Shown here: piece by piece, positions 1-8,290 of the stretch
Layout of the letters: the number at the start of each line of letters is the position of its first letter
Position numbering within the stretch: position 1 is the first letter of the stretch
From: an uncultured Synechococcus sp.
GTDB lineage: Bacteria; Cyanobacteriota; Cyanobacteriia; PCC-6307; Cyanobiaceae
Direction of reading: 5' to 3'
NCBI GenBank assembly: GCA_949373155.1
Contig: CASICK010000002.1
Location: 408,741 to 472,740, forward strand
DNA length: 64,000 bases
Program-made: the position numbers and the translations under genes
Notes under the pieces: model-generated
What the model was told of the DNA's origin: nothing
Database searches by the model: none
What the model saw: the letters and a program-made list of their open reading frames with translations, nothing else

Positions 1-175
1 GTTCAGGAATTATGACCAAGCCCTGGTCTGTGTCTCGGGCACTGATCGTGCCGATGGATTCACCGATTCCCTCGCTGTTGATGCTGTTGATCGTGACCTC
101 AATCGTGCTTGCTTGCACGCTTGAAGGCAGTAGTAATGCCAAGCAAAGGGCCAGGAGTGCACCAAGTCGGTACAT
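1..175 (-). CDS. sodC: Cu,Zn superoxide dismutase, N-terminal part (cut by window edge)
   Basis: Only the first 58 codons lie in the window. They begin with a signal peptide (start MYRLGALLALCLALLLPSS, cleavage near VQA-S), so the enzyme should act in the periplasm, where SodC dismutes superoxide. The mature start continues with INSINSEGIGESIGTI and DTDQGLVIIP, which matches the first beta strands of bacterial SodC before the GEHGFHIH copper site. That site and the rest of the catalytic residues fall outside the window, so activity cannot be judged. It lies 48 bp downstream of the glycosyltransferase gene on the same strand and may be co-transcribed with it. Confidence 0.8.
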   Translation of the reverse strand, partial: MYRLGALLALCLALLLPSSVQASTIEVTINSINSEGIGESIGTISARDTDQGLVIIPE

Positions 176-223
176 GGGGTTTCTACAGATGCATTCATTT
201 TGTCTGGATGATGGCTCTAACTG

Positions 224-1447
224 CTAGTGCGCTTGCGCTTCTGCAAGGGAGCGGCCTTTCCAGGTCCAGCCCCTTCCCGTAAGGCTCTTCCAAACGGATG
301 TGGGTGCGATCAGACCGATGATCATGCCGCCTACCCCCATGAGCCACCAATGGCGTAGAGGCACCGAAAAACGGGCACGGGTCCAGAGGCGAACGCTCAG
401 CTGCATCAGGATTGCGATCAATCCCAGACCAGCATCACCGAGCCACAGGATCTGATCGTGGCTGCTCAGACATGCCATCGTCAGGCTGGCTGGCAAAAGC
501 AGCCATGGCAGCGTGAACATCAACAGCACCACTCCGCCAGCTCCAAGGGATTTGCTGATGCTGCGATCAAGACCGAGAAACCAGTTTTTGCTCCAGCCTT
601 CCCAAAGCGCCTGGAGATTGGCGTACATCTGTAGGTCGACTGCATCGATTCCAAGCACGTATCGCAAGCGAAATCCTCCCTCCTTAATCCGACGCGCTAA
701 GGCGAGATCTTCTACAACCTCCCCGGCAAGGGCCCTGTGGCCGCCGATCGCGTTGTAGCTGTCCCTGCGGAACAACATGAAGGGTCCTGCGGCAAAGGCC
801 ACCGTTGAGGCCGGGTCGTTGGCTTCAAGGATCGGAAACCCAAGCCCTAACAAGCTCGCCATGATCGGTTGGACCATCCATTCGGCGAGACAGCCACAGG
901 TCAGGCGTGGAGCCAGGCTGAATAAATCGGCCTTCTCATTGATGCTCTGGTGGAGTGCGCGACGTATGGCATCGGGTGCCAGGGTTACATCTGCGTCGAT
1001 GAACAGCACCCACTCGCTGTTGACCTGCTCCATCGCTTGACAGCAACCCCAGTTTTTTCCCACCCAGCGCTCTCCCTTTGGTCGAGGTCCAGCTTGGAGA
1101 ACAGTTGCAACAGGTTGGTCAGCTCCAGCGACGGTAACGATCGCCTGTTCCGCAATCTTGACGGTGTTGTCGCTGGACTGATCATCGACAACGATGACGT
1201 CCCATCGAGAGCAAGGCCGTTCAGACATCAGGACGTGAGTCAGGCAACCCTCAATGTTTTGTTCCTCATCGAAGGCTGGGATTACAACGCTGAGACTGGT
1301 GTCCTTGATGTCCCGATCGTTGCTGTCCCAGAGCGTTGGAGCTGAGGCAAACACGCGTTGTAGGCCTAAAAGAAGGATGCTCAATCCAATCGCGGCCGCT
1401 AGAGCTGTGACTCCTGCAACCAAAGCCACAATCTGGAGCAGGTTCAA
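224..1447 (-). CDS. Family 2 glycosyltransferase, membrane-bound (HpnB/CruG-like)
   Basis: 407 residues. An N-terminal membrane helix (about 5-30) is followed by a GT-A fold: SVVIPAFDEE at 53-62, VVDDQSSDN near 87, the metal-binding DAD at 151-153, and the acceptor-side ED at 246-247 (GEVVEDLALARR). Three to four hydrophobic segments follow after residue 300. Known relatives glycosylate lipids or carotenoids, for example hopanoid-associated HpnB and myxol transferase CruG; the substrate here cannot be told from sequence. The start is TTG at 1447, chosen because it overlaps the TGA of the upstream zinc-ribbon gene, implying translational coupling. Confidence 0.8.
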   Translation of the reverse strand: MNLLQIVALVAGVTALAAAIGLSILLLGLQRVFASAPTLWDSNDRDIKDTSLSVVIPAFDEEQNIEGCLTHVLMSERPCSRWDVIVVDDQSSDNTVKIAEQAIVTVAGADQPVATVLQAGPRPKGERWVGKNWGCCQAMEQVNSEWVLFIDADVTLAPDAIRRALHQSINEKADLFSLAPRLTCGCLAEWMVQPIMASLLGLGFPILEANDPASTVAFAAGPFMLFRRDSYNAIGGHRALAGEVVEDLALARRIKEGGFRLRYVLGIDAVDLQMYANLQALWEGWSKNWFLGLDRSISKSLGAGGVVLLMFTLPWLLLPASLTMACLSSHDQILWLGDAGLGLIAILMQLSVRLWTRARFSVPLRHWWLMGVGGMIIGLIAPTSVWKSLTGRGWTWKGRSLAEAQAH

Positions 1448-1602
1448 GAGCTAGGCGGCGTCTGCTGACTACTTTGACCAACTTCTGCATCGATGTTGTC
1501 TTTGCAGCGCGAGCAAAGCAGATGACCCTTGTGTTTCCAATAGGTACGGGTTGAACGTTCGATCGTTTGCCTGCAGATCAAACACTGAAACATGGGGCTC
1601 AT
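1444..1602 (-). CDS. Small zinc-ribbon protein
   Basis: 52 residues, starting MSPMFQCLICRQTIERSTR. Two CxxC knuckles (CLIC and CSRC) about 25 residues apart suggest a single structural zinc site. There is no signal peptide or membrane helix. Its stop codon overlaps the TTG start of the glycosyltransferase gene, so the two are probably translated together. A second ATG three codons in is an alternative start. Function unknown. Confidence 0.6.
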   Translation of the reverse strand: MSPMFQCLICRQTIERSTRTYWKHKGHLLCSRCKDNIDAEVGQSSQQTPPSS

Positions 1603-1745
1603 GATTTAAATCCCATCACGCTGATCCCTTATCCCACGTGTCCAAGACACGTTTTGTTCATGGAGAGGCAACTTGACGACGCATGGCTTGCTTTTCAAGT
1701 CTTCAGGGGAGATTCGCTTGTGTTGTGGCATGAGTGATTCGTTGC

Positions 1746-2486
1746 TTATCGACGCTGTCGTTCACGACGATTTGCTTTTCGTGTTCCCCCGTATTGATAA
1801 CCAGGCTCGTGTTGCAGCTTGTTCCAGCAGTTGGGGCATGCAAATTCCCAGTTGGTTTGGCCTGCAATTTTTACCCGGTAGTGAATTGGTCCGTGGCTGG
1901 AGCATTGATCACAAGCATGAGATTGGGATCGTTTGTGTTTGCCACGGGAGTGCCAATCCTTTAAGAACTTCAACTCTTCGTGAGTGGAGGCTCTCCCCAG
2001 TGCGGAATTGCGTTGGGGATAACGTCCATACCGCTGGATCAAAGTCTTGTTTCGACAAGCGATTGCAACTGTGGCTGGGTCGCTCCAGCGCTCCATGAAC
2101 GAGATCGCATCTTGGATTACCCCCAACTCCTCGCTGTGAAGCATTGGCATCAACCAGAATTGCCGACGCACCCGTTCTGGTTCTTCATCGAGCCATCCCT
2201 CTGCAATCGCTTGGCGGGTCAGTCTCAGGGCGTAAGGATCGCCTGCAAACGCTTTGGGTTCATGTCTCCAGATCTGCCGGGTGAATTGATCCATCATCAA
2301 AACCAGCGCTAATGCGCTGGTTGGGTGCTTCTCCCAGTGACTCAGTTCACCGTTCAACGCTGAACATGTGAGCTTGCCGAAGTGGTCCAACACCACGGCG
2401 TCAAAGTCCGCATTCCTGCGAAACCATTGGTGTGGGCGACAGTCTTGAAACCAGAAGCGGAGCACCGCATTCGGCCTGGTCTCCAT
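1746..2486 (-). CDS. DUF924 family protein with an added C-terminal CxxC/CxxC domain
   Basis: 246 residues. Residues 1-180 match the DUF924 (TPR-like helical) family: VLRFWFQ at 8-14, MMDQFTRQIWR at 64-74, HSEELG at 117-122, and RYGRYPQRNSALGRAS at 152-167. DUF924 proteins are widespread but of unknown function. The last 60 residues form an extra module with C192-x2-C195 and C217-x2-C220 and a basic tail, probably binding zinc. The gene's ATG overlaps the TAA of the upstream membrane-protein gene (TAATG), so the pair is likely coupled. Confidence 0.75.
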   Translation of the reverse strand: METRPNAVLRFWFQDCRPHQWFRRNADFDAVVLDHFGKLTCSALNGELSHWEKHPTSALALVLMMDQFTRQIWRHEPKAFAGDPYALRLTRQAIAEGWLDEEPERVRRQFWLMPMLHSEELGVIQDAISFMERWSDPATVAIACRNKTLIQRYGRYPQRNSALGRASTHEELKFLKDWHSRGKHKRSQSHACDQCSSHGPIHYRVKIAGQTNWEFACPNCWNKLQHEPGYQYGGTRKANRRERQRR

Positions 2487-2785
2487 TAGCTGTCTTGACG
2501 CACTGCCTTCACAGCCATGCCTGCTTCCGCGCTGGTCACAATGGCGAGCACAATCAAACCGATCAGCCCTATGAGTTGGTTTTGTGGTTCAGCTTCAGCT
2601 GCGGCATTTTGAGCCAACACGGCTCCCACTACAAACCAGCTTGTGGCGAGCAGGGAGGTGATCCAGTAGGCCTTCCAGCGTCGCTGATACAAATAACCAG
2701 CTCCAAGACCGGGCACCACGTTCAGCACAACGGCCACCCAGCCAGCGGATGCGGCGAGCACCTGAGCTCTTGTCGGGGTCATCAA
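2486..2785 (-). CDS. Small integral membrane protein, unknown function
   Basis: 99 residues with three hydrophobic segments: about 15-33, 42-60 and 70-88. The part reading NVVPGLGAGYLYQRRWKAYW resembles the TM2/glycine-rich loop seen in small bacterial membrane proteins of unknown role. It has a cytoplasmic basic C-terminus (VKAVRQDS). It is coupled to the downstream DUF924 gene by a TAATG overlap. I cannot assign a function. Confidence 0.65.
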   Translation of the reverse strand: MMTPTRAQVLAASAGWVAVVLNVVPGLGAGYLYQRRWKAYWITSLLATSWFVVGAVLAQNAAAEAEPQNQLIGLIGLIVLAIVTSAEAGMAVKAVRQDS

Positions 2786-2851
2786 AACGCTCCGTCTTCA
2801 CAACACTCTGTCGTGTTTGGTGCTTTGGTGGGGTGAACGCCTTCGCCTGCC

Positions 2852-3247
2852 TTGCGCTCTCTGCTTTCGTTTTGCTTGGTGGCTTTGTTTTGGCTTGCCC
2901 CATGTGCTCCTGCGATAGCCACTAGCTATTGGTGTGAAGGAGATCTGCTAACTGCGGAGCGAACCAATTTGGGTCAGGAGGCGATCGGCGCTGTTTTGGA
3001 ACCGATCCCAAACAGTGCTGATGGAACGGTTCCCGGCGATGGAATCCTTCTCCATTGGCGGGACCTCAGTTTGCAACTGCCCCGCACCAACAATGCTGGA
3101 CCACCCAGCTATTCCGATGGACGTTGGTGGTGGCGGGTGGAGGATGCGGATCATCCTGAATTCCGCCAAAGGAAAGCGTCGATTGAAACCTATGCCTGTG
3201 AGGCTCAGCTGGAGGGTGCTAACCCTCTCAACAACAGGAATTCATAG
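2852..3247 (+). CDS. Secreted protein of unknown function
   Basis: 131 residues with a clear signal peptide (hydrophobic 4-20, cleavage around AIA-TS). The mature part is acidic, tryptophan-rich (GRWWWRVED) and carries two cysteines (YWCEGDLL and ETYACEAQ) that could form a disulfide. No known domain is recognisable. It runs convergent with, and overlaps the end of, the tiny membrane-protein gene on the other strand. Confidence 0.65.
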   Translation: MRSLLSFCLVALFWLAPCAPAIATSYWCEGDLLTAERTNLGQEAIGAVLEPIPNSADGTVPGDGILLHWRDLSLQLPRTNNAGPPSYSDGRWWWRVEDADHPEFRQRKASIETYACEAQLEGANPLNNRNS

Positions 3248-3303
3248 ATCGCGACTGCGCCCACCAATAGTCCAATGGCTCCAACTACGAGCTTGCCGTT
3301 CAT
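3205..3303 (-). CDS. Single-helix micro-protein, 32 residues
   Basis: Begins MNGKLVVGAIGLLVGAVAIY and ends with a short basic and polar tail (RGLAPSS). It is one membrane helix with almost nothing else. A GGAG sequence lies 9 nt before the ATG, which supports translation. Its 3' end overlaps the convergent secreted-protein gene by 43 bp. Micro-proteins of this shape are common as accessory subunits of thylakoid complexes, but I recognise no specific family here. Confidence 0.5.
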   Translation of the reverse strand: MNGKLVVGAIGLLVGAVAIYEFLLLRGLAPSS

Positions 3304-3351
3304 CGACGAAATCTCCGCAGCCACCATCATGGAGGTATTCACAACTTTGTC

Positions 3352-3522
3352 GTGCACGGTTCTGCCTGGATCTTGTTGGCTTGGTTCGTCGTCGCGATTG
3401 CTTGCGCAACACGTTTCTGGCGGATCACAGCAGCCTTTCGTCGAAATAATGGATGGTCTGAGCCCTCTAGCAAAGCAATGAGAGAGTCCCTGGAACGGGC
3501 ATGGGAGCGAAGTCCCCGTTGA
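3352..3522 (+). CDS. Small membrane protein, start uncertain
   Basis: From the GTG at 3352 the frame gives about 56 residues: a membrane helix (SAWILLAWFVVAIACATRFW) and then a charged tail with SKAMRESLERAWERSPR. The frame is open upstream to a stop at 3268-3270 and reads a His-rich HHHGGIHNFVVHG before the helix, so a non-canonical earlier start is possible. The helix plus amphipathic tail looks like a real protein. Function unknown. Confidence 0.45.
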   Translation: MHGSAWILLAWFVVAIACATRFWRITAAFRRNNGWSEPSSKAMRESLERAWERSPR

Positions 3523-3543
3523 GAACGGAGATAACTTAGGGAT

Positions 3544-3897
3544 ATGGATCCTTCTTCCAGCACGGACAAGCTTGAACGTGAATTCAAGCAAGCACAACAG
3601 TTCGGACGTTGGCTGAGCGATGACGAGCGTTTGGCCTTCGAAGAGGAGGAGGCCCAAGCGTTGAAGATGGTCGAACAGCAACGTCATCGACGTATGCGTT
3701 TGATCGTGTTGACAGGTGTTTGTGTGCTAATTCCTCCACTTTGGGGACTTGCGGCAGGTCTGAGTTTTTATTTGTTATTTCCAGACACCGCTAAGCGCGT
3801 AGCTCTAATTGCAGGAGGTGGCGTTATCTTTATTGCAATTATTTCAACGCTAATCATTGGATTTTTAATGCTGGTAGTTGCGAATATATTTTTTTAA
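3544..3897 (+). CDS. Two-helix membrane protein with acidic cytoplasmic N-terminus
   Basis: 117 residues. The first 50 are highly charged (LSDDERLAFEEEEAQALKMV) and probably helical or coiled. Two long hydrophobic segments follow (about 53-77 and 86-116), and the protein ends in the membrane (NIFF). There is no recognisable domain. It is preceded closely by the small gene ending at 3522 and may share its transcript. Confidence 0.6.
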   Translation: MDPSSSTDKLEREFKQAQQFGRWLSDDERLAFEEEEAQALKMVEQQRHRRMRLIVLTGVCVLIPPLWGLAAGLSFYLLFPDTAKRVALIAGGGVIFIAIISTLIIGFLMLVVANIFF

Positions 3898-4076
3898 ATT
3901 CTTTATGTAGAGTTGTTTTTTTGAGGTTAATTAATTTCCAATTGAATCACCTGGCTGAAATCGATGACGGAATTCAAAGTTTTAGAATTAGCCAAGCGAG
4001 TGAACAACTCAGCACCAATGAAAATATTCCTACAACCGCTTTCCAGAAGCGAGGATCATTCGTTTGAAACATGGAG

Positions 4077-4103
4077 TCATCCTGACCAGATAAGTCAGGA
4101 TGA
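4077..4103. terminator. Perfect 10-bp inverted repeat at the end of a small gene
   Basis: The arms tcatcctgac and gtcaggatga are exact complements separated by 7 nt (cagataa). The repeat sits exactly over the stop codon of the 52-residue gene on the minus strand, so it probably forms an RNA hairpin that ends or stabilises that transcript. There is no clear T-run after it on either strand. Confidence 0.5.
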
Positions 4104-4253
4104 CAGCTGAATTGTTCCGGCTTCAACGCGTTTCAAAAGGTTGCTTCTCAGCTTTTGATCTTGTTCATCCAATCCGCGATTCAGCAAAACCTCTCGATAG
4201 TGCTCAACACTGATCTGGTTGTGCAAGGTGGCATCCAAGTAAAGCTCAACCAT
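4095..4253 (-). CDS. Short soluble protein, 52 residues
   Basis: Begins MVELYLDATLHNQISVEHYR and ends EAGTIQLSS. The composition is that of a folded, mostly helical soluble protein, with a repeated LxxR/LxxN pattern (VLLNRGLDEQDQ, LRSNLLKRV). There is no membrane segment or cysteine. It stands alone, with a hairpin over its stop codon. Function unknown. Confidence 0.5.
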   Translation of the reverse strand: MVELYLDATLHNQISVEHYREVLLNRGLDEQDQKLRSNLLKRVEAGTIQLSS

Positions 4254-4433
4254 GATGCGTTGTCATGTACTTATGTAAAGATATGCGTCCGAGTCGGTAA
4301 CTGCGTGCAAATTTTCATTCGGCTCTCCCCCAGCTCGGCGACGGCAGCAGCATGACGCTCCTCGGTCCAGCTTGAGTCGTGCAGGTTTTGCTGGGCTACC
4401 CCGTCGCAGAATTGTTGGAACTCTGATGCTTGT

Positions 4434-4628
4434 TTGCCTTTGCTTATGAACCATCGCATGCGTCAGTACAGCCGTTTTGGCCTTAAAGCGTTGCGAATTG
4501 GCGCAAGCACCTTGGCCTTAGTTGCGTTGCTGCGCTCCGAATGGGCGGCGGGAGCAGGAGCGTCGTTGGCTTGGTTCCTATTTCTTCAAGTTGAGCGACG
4601 CTGGACTGATGAAGCTGAAAGCGACTGA
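4434..4628 (+). CDS. Small membrane protein
   Basis: Up to 64 residues; the ATG at 4446 (MNHRMRQYSRF) is also possible. A basic N-terminus is followed by a hydrophobic stretch (IGASTLALVALL), a second one (AAGAGASLAWFLFLQV), and a charged end (ERRWTDEAESD). It is probably a hairpin of two short helices with both ends inside. There is no known family. Confidence 0.5.
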   Translation: MPLLMNHRMRQYSRFGLKALRIGASTLALVALLRSEWAAGAGASLAWFLFLQVERRWTDEAESD

Positions 4629-4954
4629 TGCTTGCTCATGAAGAATGGGCCTCTTCCTGATCCCTTAATTCGGGATATGACTTTAATGAATCCGATAAAG
4701 CAGTTGATAATAACTCTTTAATTCCCTTGATTTAAGAGTTCCGAGGTAGCGGTAATTGCAGGTCAAAGTGTCGCTTAAAGTTTTTCAATATTCTTTATGA
4801 TGACTTTATTCATGGTTATTGTTGTCTAGTTGAAACGAATCACTGTCGCCTCCTGTTCCCGTTGATCATTCAATAAGGCGTCGTTACCCTTATGGTGGAA
4901 ATGCTGGAGGTTCTCTAAGCCTGATCAGCTGATCCTTATGGGTGTTTTTGTCTG
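4629..4954. other. Intergenic, 326 bp, no gene seen
   Basis: AT-rich and closed in all frames. It contains a small inverted repeat, atccc-ttaattc-gggat near 4655-4675, and nothing else that I can identify. It precedes the DUF2256 gene and the manganese transporter genes, so their promoter may lie here. Confidence 0.4.
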
Positions 4955-5119
4955 ATGGCGCCATCACCGGATCGCCCTACAAAAATTTGTGCTGTTTGTG
5001 GTCGCCCATTCCAATGGCGTCGTAAATGGAAAGATGTTTGGGACGAGGTGCGTTATTGCTCTGAGCGCTGCAGACGCCGGCGTGGAGCAAGTGCAACAAG
5101 ACCGTCCTCATCCTCATGA
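4955..5119 (+). CDS. DUF2256 zinc-finger protein
   Basis: 54 residues. The core [16 protein letters not shown] followed by [14 protein letters not shown] is the DUF2256 pattern: CxxC, a WRRKW stretch, then CxxxC, probably one zinc site. The family occurs in many bacteria and often sits beside photolyase or cryptochrome genes, though none is seen here. The tail is Ser-rich. It ends 24 bp before the mntC start, so it may be the first gene of that operon. Confidence 0.75.
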   Translation: MAPSPDRPTKICAVCGRPFQWRRKWKDVWDEVRYCSERCRRRRGASATRPSSSS

Positions 5120-5143
5120 ACCCAATTTTTTCCCATCACAGAT

Positions 5144-6133
5144 TTGGCTATTTTGAAGATCATTAACATCGTTTCGACAAAGATATTGAGAAGGCGCATT
5201 TTGCGTCACTTGGCGATATTCGTTATCGCTTTACCTATAACTTTTGCATGCTCAAGTAAAGATATTTTGTCTAATAAATCAGGAAATAGTTCTGATAATC
5301 GCCCAGTTGTTTTGACGACATTCACGATCCTTGCTGATATGGCTCGTCAGGTGGCTGGTGATCGTTTGCAAGTTAGATCGATTACCAAGCCGGGTGCAGA
5401 AATTCATGGATATGAGCCTTCACCTCGGGATTTAGAGCAAGCCTCAGGCGCAGATTTAATTGTTGAAAATGGGTTGGGTTTGGAGCTTTGGGCTCGTCGC
5501 TTTGTTCAATCCGCTGGTGATGTCCCTACTGTCAGCCTCACCGAGGGGATGCAGCCATTGCTCATTGAGGGTGATGTCTATGCCGGTAAGCCCAATCCCC
5601 ATGCCTGGATGTCACCTCTGAGAGCTCAGGGATATGTAGATCGACTCGTGGACGCGTTTTCTCAACTCGATCCAGATGGGGCTCAGTTGTATCGCAACAA
5701 TGGCAATAGCTACAAGCTGCAGTTGAAAAACTTGGATGCTGAGTTACGCAACCTCCTCGCTGTCATTCCCCCCAAGCATCGTGTTCTTGTCAGTTGTGAA
5801 GGGGCCTTTTCTTACTTGGCTCAAGACTATGGATTTGATGAGGCGTATTTGTGGCCGGTTAATGCTGAAAGCCAGATCACTCCAAGACGTATGGCTCGTT
5901 TGATCGAGCGTGTGAAGAAAGATCAGGTCCCCGCCGTGTTTTGTGAAACCACAGTCAGTGATAAAGCCCAACGGGAAGTGGCTCGTGCCTCGGGCGCTCG
6001 TTTCGGTGGCAGCTTTTATGTGGACTCTTTATCAAAACGCAACGGTCCTGCACCAACTCTGCTCGACCTTCAACGCCACAATGTGAAACTTATTAGGCAG
6101 GGGTTGGCTGCATCCGCCGAAAAGTCCTCATGA
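5144..6133 (+). CDS. mntC: Manganese ABC transporter, substrate-binding lipoprotein
   Basis: 329 residues, cluster A-I (ZnuA/PsaA/MntC) fold. An N-terminal hydrophobic segment ends in a lipobox-like TFAC with Cys36 as the likely lipid anchor. The four expected metal ligands are visible: His88 (EIHGYEPSPRD), His153 (NPHAWMSP), Glu219 (VSCEGAFSYLAQDYG) and Asp294 (FYVDSLS). His-His-Glu-Asp is the set found in Mn/Fe-binding members; zinc members have a third His in place of Glu. The start is TTG, since there is no ATG in the N-terminal part. It overlaps mntA by ATGA. The role is to capture Mn2+ in the periplasm for MntAB. Confidence 0.85.
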   Translation: MAILKIINIVSTKILRRRILRHLAIFVIALPITFACSSKDILSNKSGNSSDNRPVVLTTFTILADMARQVAGDRLQVRSITKPGAEIHGYEPSPRDLEQASGADLIVENGLGLELWARRFVQSAGDVPTVSLTEGMQPLLIEGDVYAGKPNPHAWMSPLRAQGYVDRLVDAFSQLDPDGAQLYRNNGNSYKLQLKNLDAELRNLLAVIPPKHRVLVSCEGAFSYLAQDYGFDEAYLWPVNAESQITPRRMARLIERVKKDQVPAVFCETTVSDKAQREVARASGARFGGSFYVDSLSKRNGPAPTLLDLQRHNVKLIRQGLAASAEKSS

Positions 6134-6900
6134 CCCAAAGTGAATTGATGCGGATCGAGGCCGATCAGATCTGTGTTGACTACAACGGCACAGTTGCTCT
6201 CTACGACGCTTCTCTTCATCTCCCTTCGGGATGCATCTGTGGTTTGGTGGGGATGAATGGGTCCGGTAAGTCGACCCTTTTCAAGGCCCTGACTGGTTTT
6301 ATTCGCCCTTCGCGTGGACACATCAGAATCAACGGTCGTAGTGTTGCTCGGGCTCAGCGCGATCAAGCCGTTGCCTATGTGCCTCAGAGTGAAGGGATCG
6401 ATTGCGATTTCCCCGTCTCTGTTTGGGATGTGGTGATGATGGGCCGCTATGGAGCCATGAATGTGCTCCGGATTCCACGACAGTCAGACAGGGTTGCGGT
6501 TCGCGATGCCCTTGAGCGCGTTGAGCTTTTCGATCTCAGGGATCGTCCGATCGCTGCTCTCTCTGGAGGTCAACGTAAACGGACATTTTTGGCAAGAGCT
6601 ATTGCTCAGCGCGCATCGGTGTTGTTGTTGGACGAACCGTTCAATGGCGTGGATGTTCGTACAGAAAAGTTGATGGCAGAGTTGTTTTTTCAGTTGCGTA
6701 AGGAAGGACGCACCATTTTGATTTCAACGCACGATCTCAGTCATGTCAGAGACTTCTGCGATCTCACCGTTCTGATCAATAAAACGGTTTTGGCTTACGG
6801 TGAAACGTCGGAGGTATTCACTCCGGAAAATCTTTCTTTGGCCTTTGGGGGCCTCCCTCCGGACTTATTGACCGGAAATAGTTCCTCGGAGGACTCTTGA
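6130..6900 (+). CDS. mntA: Manganese ABC transporter, ATP-binding subunit
   Basis: 256 residues, soluble ABC ATPase on the inner face of the membrane. Walker A is GMNGSGKST at 41-49, the Q-loop is Gln86, the signature LSGGQ is at 144-148, Walker B LLLDEP is at 165-170, and the switch His is in ISTHDLSH. Its ATG overlaps the mntC stop and its TGA overlaps the TTG start of the permease, so three subunits are made in a chain. The metal is inferred from MntC's ligands. Confidence 0.85.
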   Translation: MTQSELMRIEADQICVDYNGTVALYDASLHLPSGCICGLVGMNGSGKSTLFKALTGFIRPSRGHIRINGRSVARAQRDQAVAYVPQSEGIDCDFPVSVWDVVMMGRYGAMNVLRIPRQSDRVAVRDALERVELFDLRDRPIAALSGGQRKRTFLARAIAQRASVLLLDEPFNGVDVRTEKLMAELFFQLRKEGRTILISTHDLSHVRDFCDLTVLINKTVLAYGETSEVFTPENLSLAFGGLPPDLLTGNSSSEDS

Positions 6901-7763
6901 CCACATTTTTGCTCGAGCCTCTTCAGCACGCCTTCATGGTGCGGGCTCTGCTGATCAGCGCCACCGTTGGTGGCGTCTGTGGTCTCCTCTCTTGCTACAT
7001 GACCCTCAAGGGCTGGGCGCTGATGGGTGATGCGGTGTCTCATTCCGTATTGCCAGGAGTCATTTTGGCCTATGCCATTGGGCTGCCTTTTTCGGTTGGG
7101 GCCTTTGTATTTGGTGTGGGATCAGTTGCCACGATTGGCTTCGTTAAGCAGAAATCCCGAATCAAAGAAGATACGGTAATTGGCCTTGTTTTTACGGGTT
7201 TCTTCGCTCTTGGACTGGTGTTGGTCTCGAAGACGCGTAGCAATATTGATCTCACTCATATTCTTTTTGGCAATGTGCTCGGTATTTCTATTGCTGATAT
7301 TCAACAAACGGTGCTGATCTCAGCTCTTGTAACAGCTGTCCTTTTGTTGTTTCGCCGTGATCTGTTGTTGTTTTGTTTTGACCCAACGCATGCACGCTCG
7401 ATTGGCATCAACACTGGTGTTCTCCACTACCTCCTTCTCTCCGTACTTTCTCTTGCTGCGGTTGCTGGATTACAAACGGTAGGCATCATTTTGGTGGTGG
7501 CCATGCTGGTTACTCCTGGGGCTACCGCTTACCTATTGACCGATCGCTTTGATCGAATGAGTTGGTTGGCGATTGGCAGCAGCATTCTTTCCAGCCTCCT
7601 TGGGGTGTACACAAGTTATTGGACTGATAGCTCAACAGCTGGTTGCATCGTTCTTGTACAGACAGGATTGTTTGTGATTGCTTTCCTGTTCGCTCCTAAG
7701 CACGGTATCTTGCGCCATCGATTTGCATCGTCTCTGCCTATTTCAACCTTGTCCAATCGATGA
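6897..7763 (+). CDS. mntB: Manganese ABC transporter, permease subunit
   Basis: 288 residues, ABC-3 family, with eight or more membrane helices. Family hallmarks include GDAVSHSVLPGVILAY at 43-58 and LQTVGIILVVAMLVTPGATAYLL near 195-217. It starts with TTG overlapping the mntA stop (TTGA). It forms the channel for the metal delivered by MntC. No regulator-binding site is evident before the operon. Confidence 0.85.
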   Translation: MTTFLLEPLQHAFMVRALLISATVGGVCGLLSCYMTLKGWALMGDAVSHSVLPGVILAYAIGLPFSVGAFVFGVGSVATIGFVKQKSRIKEDTVIGLVFTGFFALGLVLVSKTRSNIDLTHILFGNVLGISIADIQQTVLISALVTAVLLLFRRDLLLFCFDPTHARSIGINTGVLHYLLLSVLSLAAVAGLQTVGIILVVAMLVTPGATAYLLTDRFDRMSWLAIGSSILSSLLGVYTSYWTDSSTAGCIVLVQTGLFVIAFLFAPKHGILRHRFASSLPISTLSNR

Positions 7764-7866
7764 GATCCTGTTTTGACGCTTGGGATTGAAACGGTTGAAT
7801 CGTTCTGCATCGCACTTCAGCACCATTTGCGGCTTGTTAAGTAGCGCAGCGGTCTAGCGAGGCCTG

Positions 7867-8187
7867 ATGTATCAAACTCAAAGGGTTGCAATCAAATCTG
7901 AGATGCGTCTCTCCTCATCCGCTGGACTGCTTTTCAGCCTGCTGGCTTTGACAACTCCGGCAATCGCTCATCACGAGATTGGTTATGACCACAGCGGCAC
8001 ACTGCTGTCGATGGAGATGGAGCCTTCTGCATCAAAAGCTGGAACGGAGCCGATCAAAGCGATGTATGACACCAAGGCAGAAGCTGAGGAGGCCGCAGCT
8101 TTGTTCAACTGCAAGGGGGCCCACCAGATGGGGGCGAAATGGATGCCTTGCAATGCTCATAACCATGGCTCTAGTGCAGGACACTGA
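7867..8187 (+). CDS. DUF3721 secreted protein
   Basis: Up to 106 residues; the ATG at 7903 (MRLSSSAGLLFSLLAL) gives a clean signal peptide cleaved at AIA-HH and is the likelier start. The C-terminal part, TKAEAEEAAALFNCKGAHQM followed by GAKWMPCNAH, is the DUF3721 motif with two cysteines and several histidines. The family is found in marine cyanobacteria and has no known function. The Cys/His content and its place between Mn and Zn transport genes make metal binding plausible; this is inference. Confidence 0.7.
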   Translation: MYQTQRVAIKSEMRLSSSAGLLFSLLALTTPAIAHHEIGYDHSGTLLSMEMEPSASKAGTEPIKAMYDTKAEAEEAAALFNCKGAHQMGAKWMPCNAHNHGSSAGH

Positions 8188-8249
8188 ATGACATGAACCG
8201 ACGTCGGATTCGTTGTTGGTTCTCGTTGGATACGGTCTCTCGAGATGGC

Positions 8250-8290
8250 AAGGCCACAGCGGTGAATGTCCGCTGTGGCCTTGTTTGCTT
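8250..8290 (+). terminator. Rho-independent terminator after the DUF3721 gene
   Basis: A perfect 13-bp stem (aaggccacagcgg pairing with ccgctgtggcctt) with a 7-nt loop at 8263-8269, followed by a T-rich stretch (gtttgctttttt). It ends the mnt/DUF3721 transcription unit and separates it from petJ. Confidence 0.85.

Noticed and set aside
2432..2836. Plus-strand frame of 134 codons opposite the DUF924 and membrane-protein genes
   Set aside because: Shadow of the minus-strand genes, which have clear family matches and coupled starts.
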